From assembly GCF_017813245.1 (NCBI RefSeq), contig NZ_JAGIQL010000058.1:1-36769 (forward strand): DNA of 36,769 nt. Reading direction: 5' to 3'. The notes beneath the pieces are model-generated. The model saw only the letters and a list, made by a program, of their open reading frames with translations. It searched no databases and had not been told where the DNA came from. Position numbers and translations under genes: made by a program. Shown in pieces: positions 31,748-36,769 of this stretch. The stretch comes from Streptomyces montanisoli. Its GTDB lineage: Bacteria; Actinomycetota; Actinomycetes; Streptomycetales; Streptomycetaceae. Each line of letters begins with the position of its first letter. Position 1 is the first letter of the stretch.

Positions 31748-33667
31748 GTGGTGCGGAGCACGGGGGCCGGTGAGCCCGGCGCGCCCGGCCCTGGGCGGCT
31801 GGAGGCGCTGCGGCTGGCAGGCCTGTCCGCCGCCGCCGACGAGGACATGGACCGCTTCGCGCGGCTGGTGGCCCGCCTCCTGGGCGTCCCGGTCGCGCTG
31901 GTCTCGCTGCTCGAGGAGGACCGGCAGGTCTTCCCCGGCATGGTCGGCCTCGCCGAGCCGTGGGCGAGCAGCCGCGAGACGCCCCTGTCGCACTCGCTGT
32001 GCCGGCACGTTGTCGACTCCGGGCGGCCCCTCGTCCTCCCGGACGCGAGGGTGGACGTCGAGCTGTGCACGAGTCCCGCCATCCCCGACCTGGGCGTCAT
32101 CGCGTACGCGGGCATGCCGCTGACCGACGCGGCCGGACACGTTCTCGGCTCGCTGTGCGCGATCGACGACCGGCCACGAGAGTGGGGCGGCGCCGATCTG
32201 ACCGGCCTGGAGGACCTGGCCGCCGCGTGCTCGGCGGCACTGCGGCTGCGGATCCTTACGCAGCAGACCCTCCAAGAGCGGGCATCGGCGGAGAGCACCG
32301 GCGCCATGGCGCGCGCGGCGCACAGGCGGGCGGAATCCGCACGCCGGGCTGCCGAGTCCGCCCACCGGGCCGCGGAAGAGGGCCGCCGCGAGGCGCAGCA
32401 GCTGGAGCGGCGGGCCCGACACGGCATGGAGCAGGCCGAACTGCTCCTGCGCGCCTCGGAGGACCTGGCGCAGAGCATCGGCGTCGGTGATGTGCGACGG
32501 CGATTGCACGGCCTGTTCGGGGAGCAGGGCCCCTACGTGGGGCTGCTGGTCGCCGAGGAGCACGGTCTGCGCCGCGTGTACGACCCCGACGCGGACCAGG
32601 CGATCGTGGACGAACCCGGCCACCTCGCGGCGGACGACGACTTCCCCACCGCGCGCGCCTTCCGTGAGCGGCGTGCCGTGCTCGTGCCGGACCGGGAGAC
32701 CTTCGCACGCGACTACTCCGCCGGAGCCCTGGCCGGCCTGGACGCCCTGGGCGCCACCACGGCACTGTGCCTGCCGCTGCAGGGCAGCACGGGCACGGTC
32801 GGGGTGCTGACGCTGTGCTGGCGCGATCGTCACGACGTCACCCTCATCGAACGGGCCACGTTCACCGCCGTGGCCGGTTACGTGAGCCAGGCCGTGGAAC
32901 GTGCGCTGTTCGTCGAGGAACGCGTCTCGGTCGCACGTCAACTGCAGGCCGCGATGCTCACCGAGCTGCCGGTAGTGGAGGGCCTGGAGATCGCCGCCGT
33001 CTATGTCGCGGCGGCCGCGGGGGACATGGTCGGCGGCGACTGGTACGACGCGTACCCGCTGCCCCCGGCGACGCCCGGCGGCGCGGCAGGACTCGCGGTG
33101 ACCGCGGGGGACATCACAGGACACGACACCCACGCGGCCACCGTCATGGGCCAGGTCCGCAGCATGCTGCGCCAGGCCACGTTCGACCACCCGCCCTACG
33201 GCCCGGCCGCCGCGGTGTCGGCACTCGACCAGGCCACCACCGTCCTCGGCCTGGAGCCGGGCGGCACGCTCGTCCACACCCGCCTTGAACCGGCGGCGGC
33301 CGGCGCATGGGCACTGACCTGGTGCAACGCCGGTCATCCCGCGCCCCTGCTCATGCCCCCCGGCGGGTTGGCGCAGCGCCTGGTGGAGCACGGTCCCATG
33401 GTCCACCCGGTCATCGGAACGCCGGCTCGCTCCGAGCAGGCGCGCCACCTCGAACCGGGCGCCCTCCTGTTCCTCTACACGGACGGCGTCGTGGAACGCC
33501 GGGGGCAGGACATCGACGAGGCCATCGACACGCTGGCCGCCCTGGTCACCGGGCACGGGCACCGCCCGCTGCCCGAACTGCTCGACACGGTCGTCAAGCA
33601 CGTCGCGGCCCCGGTCGAGGACGACATCACGCTGATCGCCGTCCGCGTAAGCCCGGACGGCCCCTGA
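31748..33667 (+). CDS. GAF-GAF-SpoIIE (PP2C) serine phosphatase
   Basis: A 639-residue cytoplasmic signalling phosphatase of the RsbU/SpoIIE type, which usually dephosphorylates an anti-sigma antagonist and so frees a stress sigma factor. GAF1 spans about 34-170 (LLGVPVALVSLLEEDRQVFP). A charged coiled coil runs 180-240 (RRAESARRAAESAHRAAEEG). GAF2 spans about 245-390. The phosphatase domain runs 394-639 with GGDWYD (429-434), GDITGHDTHAA (D455), CNAGHPAPLL, FLYTDGVVERR and DDIT (D625, D626). The metal-binding Asp residues are all present, so it should be active. GGGAGG lies before GTG 31748; GTG 31751 is equally possible. No HATPase kinase or STAS partner is adjacent. Confidence 0.93.
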   Translation: MVRSTGAGEPGAPGPGRLEALRLAGLSAAADEDMDRFARLVARLLGVPVALVSLLEEDRQVFPGMVGLAEPWASSRETPLSHSLCRHVVDSGRPLVLPDARVDVELCTSPAIPDLGVIAYAGMPLTDAAGHVLGSLCAIDDRPREWGGADLTGLEDLAAACSAALRLRILTQQTLQERASAESTGAMARAAHRRAESARRAAESAHRAAEEGRREAQQLERRARHGMEQAELLLRASEDLAQSIGVGDVRRRLHGLFGEQGPYVGLLVAEEHGLRRVYDPDADQAIVDEPGHLAADDDFPTARAFRERRAVLVPDRETFARDYSAGALAGLDALGATTALCLPLQGSTGTVGVLTLCWRDRHDVTLIERATFTAVAGYVSQAVERALFVEERVSVARQLQAAMLTELPVVEGLEIAAVYVAAAAGDMVGGDWYDAYPLPPATPGGAAGLAVTAGDITGHDTHAATVMGQVRSMLRQATFDHPPYGPAAAVSALDQATTVLGLEPGGTLVHTRLEPAAAGAWALTWCNAGHPAPLLMPPGGLAQRLVEHGPMVHPVIGTPARSEQARHLEPGALLFLYTDGVVERRGQDIDEAIDTLAALVTGHGHRPLPELLDTVVKHVAAPVEDDITLIAVRVSPDGP

Positions 33668-33763
33668 CGACACGGCGCGCACGGCGCACGGCGCGCTACT
33701 CGGCCTCCTGGAGCAGCCGCTCCGTCACCCGCACACGCGTCCGGGCGCGTATCCAGCCGAACA

Positions 33764-33779
33764 GGCCTCAGCCGAGGCC
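33764..33779. terminator. Stem-loop between convergent phosphatase and hypothetical genes
   Basis: GGCCTC (33764-33769) pairs perfectly with GAGGCC (33774-33779) around AGCC. It overlaps the stop of the minus-strand gene. Confidence 0.5.
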
Positions 33780-34055
33780 GCGATGGGCGGCCCACAGAGA
33801 CCCGGCGCGGCCGGCGGCGTCCGCGATCAGGGAGGCCAGTTCGGGCCTGTCCGGGACGGGGAACGAGACGTAGGCGCCCCGGCCACCGGCGACCGGCCGG
33901 CCGTAGGCCTTCGCGGCGAGCCGGCCGTCCGGAAGCAGCCGGATGTTGAGCGTGGTCAGCGTGAACGCCTCATCGCGTCGAGTATCCGTCCAGCGGAGCG
34001 CCTCCGGGATCGTGACATTGATTGCCAGGGCACTCACTTCGGGGTCGCTGCTCAT
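33768..34055 (-). CDS. Small hypothetical protein
   Basis: A 95-residue soluble protein I do not recognise. It has the pattern of a small alpha/beta protein: LAINVTIPEALRWTDTRRDE, FTLTTLNIRLLPDGRLAAKA, then GGRGAYVSFPVPDRPELASL and a short C-terminal helix. Codon use (high third-position GC) supports it as real. The ribosome binding site before ATG 34055 is weak. The 58-base gap to the divergent TetR suggests shared regulation, but this is inference. Confidence 0.7.
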   Translation of the reverse strand: MSSDPEVSALAINVTIPEALRWTDTRRDEAFTLTTLNIRLLPDGRLAAKAYGRPVAGGRGAYVSFPVPDRPELASLIADAAGRAGSLWAAHRGLG

Positions 34056-34076
34056 GGACGGATGATCTCATGGCGC

Positions 34077-34097
34077 ATTTGACTGACTGGCCACTCT
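34077..34097 (+). promoter_or_regulatory. Candidate TetR operator/promoter, leaderless start
   Basis: ATTTGACTGAC (34077-34087) includes a TTGACT -35-like box at 34079-34084. TGACTGGCCA (34084-34093) matches 9 of 10 bases of the site before the downstream SDR (reverse strand of 34724-34733). No Shine-Dalgarno sequence precedes the TetR ATG at 34114. Confidence 0.5.
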
Positions 34098-34113
34098 CCT
34101 ACATGCTGTACTC

Positions 34114-34677
34114 ATGCCCAGGCCGAGAAGCGACGACAAGCGAACGGCGATCATGACCGCCGCCACCCGGATCATCGCTGCTCAGGGGTTGGGTGCGGCG
34201 ACGGCGGCCATCGCGAAGGAGGCCGGCGTCTCGAACGGGTCGCTGTTCACCTACTTCGACACCAAGGCCGATCTGATCAACCAGCTCTACCTGGAACTGA
34301 AGGGCGAGATGGGGTCAGCCGCACTCGGAGGAGCGCCCGCCTCCGACGCGCGCACCCAGATGCGGCACATGTGGTCGCGATGGATGGACTGGGCGACGGT
34401 CAACCCCCAGAAGCGCCGCACGCTGGCGCAGCTACAGGTCTCCGACGAGATCACGGCGGAAACCCACGAGGCCGCGCGCCTGGCCATGACGGGCATGAGG
34501 GATGTCTTCGAGCGCAGCCGGGCGGACGGCCCGATGCGCGATGCCCCGGCGACCTTGGTGTTCGCGCTGTGCAACGCCCTGGCCGAGGCGACCATCGACT
34601 ACATCATCGGCGACCCGGATCGTGCCGACGAGCACAAGCGGTCCGGTTTCGAAGCGCTCTGGCGAATGATCGGCTGA
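34114..34677 (+). CDS. TetR-family repressor paired with downstream SDR
   Basis: A 187-residue TetR regulator: RTAIMTAATRIIAAQGLGAA, then the helix-turn-helix ATAAIAKEAGVSNGSLFTYFD at about 29-49 and TKADLINQLYLELK. The C-terminal domain (RHMWSRWMDWATVNPQKRRT, LCNALAEATIDYIIGDPDR) is of the TetR ligand type. It appears leaderless. It reads in the same direction as the SDR at 34753, with a palindrome in the 75-base gap, a layout very like 8577-10061. Confidence 0.92.
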   Translation: MPRPRSDDKRTAIMTAATRIIAAQGLGAATAAIAKEAGVSNGSLFTYFDTKADLINQLYLELKGEMGSAALGGAPASDARTQMRHMWSRWMDWATVNPQKRRTLAQLQVSDEITAETHEAARLAMTGMRDVFERSRADGPMRDAPATLVFALCNALAEATIDYIIGDPDRADEHKRSGFEALWRMIG

Positions 34678-34719
34678 CCCGTTCCGGGTTCATGCCCTGC
34701 AACCAGGCGCGACCATAAA

Positions 34720-34733
34720 TGACTGTCCAGTCA
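34720..34733. promoter_or_regulatory. Palindromic operator upstream of SDR
   Basis: TGACTG-TC-CAGTCA has perfect six-base arms and lies 20 bases before the SDR start. Half of it recurs before the TetR gene. Confidence 0.6.
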
Positions 34734-34752
34734 GACAATCAAGAGGTGCATC

Positions 34753-35655
34753 ATGTCCGCCAAGGCCTACGTCATCACCGGCCCGACCTCGGGCTTCGGC
34801 CGCCGTACCGCCCTCGAACTGGCCAAGCACGGCACCGTCGTGCTGGTCGGGCGCGACGCCGCCAAGCTCGACGAGGTACGCAGAAGCATCGAAGGCAGAG
34901 GTGGAGAGGCCGTCCCCGTCGTGTGCGATCTCTCGGACCTGACGAGCGTGCGACGCGCCGGGGCCCGGATCGTCGAGCTCGGCCTCCCGATCACCGGCGT
35001 ACTCAACAACGCCGGCATCTTCCCCAGCCTCTCCGGTACGAACGCCCTCGGCTGGGACATCGCCTATGCGACCAACCACATCGGGCCCTTCGTGCTCACC
35101 GAGACGCTCGTGCCCCACCTCGCAGACGGCACGCAGGTGGTGTTCATCGTCTCGGCAGTGGAGGACCCGGAGCGCAAGCCCGCCACCATGGCCGGTTTTC
35201 GCGGTGCCCGGTACGTCTCCGCCGAGGCGAGCGCCCGCGGCGAGTGGAAGCCCGGCGGCTCGAAACTGCCCGGCGCGGACGCCTACGCCACGTCCAAGCA
35301 GTGCAACCTGGCCACGGTGCTCGCCTTCGCCCGCGAGACACCCCGCCTGCGCTTCAACGCCATCGAGCCCGGCTTCGCCCCCGGCACGAACCTCGGCCGC
35401 GACGCCAACCCGTTCGTCCGTCTGCTGTTGAAGTACCTGCTCTCGCCGCCGGCCCCGCTCATCAAGTACTGGAGCAACCCGCGTACCGCCGCCCGCGTGA
35501 TCACCCGTGTACTCACCGACGAATCGGACGCCACCGGCGCCTACTACGACGAGAGGGGACGTCCCATGCGGGGTTCCGCGCAGGTGCATGACCCGGCGTT
35601 CAACGCCCGGGTGGTCGCCGAGACCCGCGAATTGCTGAGGGCGGTTCCGGCATGA
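34753..35655 (+). CDS. SDR-family oxidoreductase (retinol dehydrogenase-like)
   Basis: A 300-residue SDR. The cofactor motif TGPTSGFG lies at 9-16, followed by a GRDAAKLDEVRRSIEGRG stretch that suits NADP(H). VLNNAGIF and TNHIGPFVLTETLVPHL match the RDH-like subgroup. VVFIVSAVEDPER holds the catalytic Ser and DAYATSKQCNL the Tyr and Lys. The insert between Ser and Tyr is longer than in classical SDRs. AAGAGGTG precedes the ATG at 34753. It follows its likely TetR repressor. Confidence 0.93.
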   Translation: MSAKAYVITGPTSGFGRRTALELAKHGTVVLVGRDAAKLDEVRRSIEGRGGEAVPVVCDLSDLTSVRRAGARIVELGLPITGVLNNAGIFPSLSGTNALGWDIAYATNHIGPFVLTETLVPHLADGTQVVFIVSAVEDPERKPATMAGFRGARYVSAEASARGEWKPGGSKLPGADAYATSKQCNLATVLAFARETPRLRFNAIEPGFAPGTNLGRDANPFVRLLLKYLLSPPAPLIKYWSNPRTAARVITRVLTDESDATGAYYDERGRPMRGSAQVHDPAFNARVVAETRELLRAVPA

Positions 35656-35755
35656 AGGGTTACGAAGTCAGCGGGCGTCCTCTGCCGCCCTGCCCCCGGA
35701 CGACTGGCCCGTCCGAAGAACGTTCCTCACGCCGAAGCCTGGGCGCAACGGCCTG

Positions 35756-36574
35756 TCAGCGAAGGATGACGCTGACGCCACCTCCCTCGAAGATCTTCAG
35801 GAGCAGGTCGAACAGTGAGATATCGCCATCGCCGTCCGGCACGCGCTCCACCAACCGTGCCCTGGCCTCGGACGAGGACTCCCAGTGCAAGGTGAACGGG
35901 GCGGTGGCGCCCCAACCGCCGCTCAGGCACTCATCCAGAGCGTCGAGGTTCCAGCCGAAATATCCGCCGGGCCCGTTGATGGCCTCGCCGATCGCACAGT
36001 AGAAGGTGTTTCCGTCGACGATGCGCCGGCCGTCCAGGGTGAACACCTGGCCCGCATCAGCGTCAGGCCTTCCCGAGCGGCGGTACTCCCGGGACCACAA
36101 CGCCACCGAGAGCCATGCTCGTCTGCCCCTTGAGGTGAGTTCGTGCCACATGCCGACGCGGTTCAGGCGACCCGCGCGGACCAGGTCCCACACGTGCTCC
36201 GCTCCGGGTAGGGCGTTCTCGCACCACAATGCCAGTGTGAGATCGACGAGGCCGCCACCGCTGGCCGAAGGCTCGACGTCGATGACGGTGACTTCGTTGA
36301 CGAAGTAAGACCCCATGGTCGCCCCTGCACCGTCGAGGAGCTTGAGCCAGGCGTTCCCCGCAACGGCACGACGACTCCCGGCGTGGTCAACGCACCTCAG
36401 TAGGCCACCCTGCGGGCGGCAACCAGCGAGACGCACTCGGCGCGCTCCCTGACCGTCCGGCAGCGGTGTGAACAACCCCTCGGCCTCGTGAGCAGTGCCC
36501 CAGAAATCGGTCTCGTGCTCATCCGAGGTCAACGCATACTTCTGCCGCTCGCCGCCCTGCCCTGATGTTCGCAT
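35756..36574 (-). CDS. Barstar-family (barnase inhibitor-like) protein
   Basis: A 272-residue protein. The C-terminal 95 residues (about 178-272) are a barstar-like domain: LDGRRIVDGNTFYCAIGEAI, then YFGWNLDALDECLSGG (205-220), the helix that plugs the RNase active site in barstar. The N-terminal part (KYALTSDEHETDFWG, GSYFVNEVTVIDVEPSASGG, DLTLALWCENALPGAEHVWD) is the extra domain seen in actinobacterial barstar-family proteins; its function is unknown. Barstar inhibits barnase-type ribonucleases, and related proteins are immunity factors for secreted or contact-dependent RNase toxins. No RNase toxin gene is visible in the window. The ATG at 36574 has GGGGGT upstream. The 100-base gap to the SDR holds nothing recognisable. 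Confidence 0.88.
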   Translation of the reverse strand: MRTSGQGGERQKYALTSDEHETDFWGTAHEAEGLFTPLPDGQGARRVRLAGCRPQGGLLRCVDHAGSRRAVAGNAWLKLLDGAGATMGSYFVNEVTVIDVEPSASGGGLVDLTLALWCENALPGAEHVWDLVRAGRLNRVGMWHELTSRGRRAWLSVALWSREYRRSGRPDADAGQVFTLDGRRIVDGNTFYCAIGEAINGPGGYFGWNLDALDECLSGGWGATAPFTLHWESSSEARARLVERVPDGDGDISLFDLLLKIFEGGGVSVILR

Positions 36575-36723
36575 TGTACCCCCATGAACGCGTTGGGTGA
36601 GCTGTCTGCCCGGCGCACCGTCTCGCCGTCCCGCCGTCGCCGAGCCCTCTCTGTCAGCCTTGGGTGAGACGTTCCGCTTCGGCGGGTTAGCCTGAGAGGG
36701 CACGACAGGAGAACCACCCCTCA

Positions 36724-36769
36724 TGACCAGCACCAAGCCCGCCGGATCCGATCCGGCTCCCAGGCCGAA
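36724..36769 (+). CDS. Start of a gene cut by the right window edge
   Basis: An ATG at 36724 is followed by 15 open codons (MTSTKPAGSDPAPRP) to the end of the window. AGGAGAA lies about ten bases upstream and a TAGCCT box at 36688-36693. It is divergent from the barstar gene. Too little is visible to assign a function. Confidence 0.5.

Noticed and set aside
35717..35726. AGAACGTTCC near the SDR end, resembling the TetR core at 17219
   Set aside because: Only the 8-base palindrome core matches, the flanks differ, and it lies between gene ends rather than in a promoter.
1..36769. A biosynthetic gene cluster
   Set aside because: There is a lone hydroxylase, SDRs and exporters, but no polyketide synthase, NRPS, terpene synthase or RiPP core gene.
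1..36769. Insertion sequences, prophage genes, integrase with attachment sites, tRNA or rRNA genes
   Set aside because: No transposase, integrase, phage structural gene or tRNA/rRNA-like sequence was found on reading both strands.

Overview
The window is very GC-rich, with strong third-position GC bias, frequent GTG starts and short intergenic gaps. Its gene families are typical of Streptomyces: YchF next to a DUF6542 protein, an XRE-DUF5753/DUF397 pair, SpoIIE-type phosphatases with GAF domains, Uma2 proteins, and many TetR-oxidoreductase pairs. It is almost certainly a Streptomyces (or close actinomycete) chromosome. The left edge (YchF) is conserved housekeeping DNA. Most of the rest is accessory in character and dense in regulators.

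Layout. 1-2692: a truncated DUF6542 membrane protein, divergent ychF, and a convergent Uma2 gene whose reading frame carries an antitoxin-like ribbon-helix-helix segment at its N-terminus. 2837-5050: a SNF2-type helicase divergent from the Uma2 gene. 5083-7091: an MFS drug exporter with a divergent HxlR regulator. 7114-8494: an orphan YefM-like antitoxin remnant, then a translationally coupled XRE-DUF5753/DUF397 pair. 8577-11780: TetR + SDR, then a second SDR divergent from another TetR. 12024-15059: two small membrane proteins of unknown function and a ketopantoate-reductase-like gene divergent from a TetR. 15142-17932: a DUF1264 protein, an ArsR regulator, and a DUF308-like membrane protein divergent from a TetR across a perfect 20-bp inverted repeat. 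17927-20308: a TetR divergent from an FAD aromatic hydroxylase with twin operators. 20317-23225: a double-DUF427 protein divergent from a MOSC-flavin reductase-ferredoxin fusion. 23244-27746: MarR/MFS divergent pair, LysR, an SDR, and the decayed C-terminal half of an MmyB-type regulator. 27865-31517: TetR and a large MFS exporter carrying three carboxypeptidase-regulatory-like domains. 31748-36574: a GAF-GAF-SpoIIE phosphatase, a small hypothetical, a TetR/SDR pair and an orphan barstar-family protein. A further gene begins at the right edge.

The dominant theme is one-component sensing: a ligand-binding repressor beside an oxidoreductase or exporter. For most pairs an inverted repeat or shared motif can be read in the promoter, and these allow concrete operator predictions. 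Several TetR genes lack a Shine-Dalgarno sequence and look leaderless.

The window also carries many short in-frame or intergenic tandem duplications (9, 12, 14, 15, 17, 18 and 20 bp), with three separate 9-bp arrays inside one hydroxylase gene. No rRNA, tRNA, CRISPR array, insertion sequence or prophage was seen. I found no clear multi-gene undescribed system. The strongest candidates for novelty are the MFS/carboxypeptidase-regulatory fusion, the RHH-Uma2 fusion beside the helicase, and the MOSC-reductase-ferredoxin protein.
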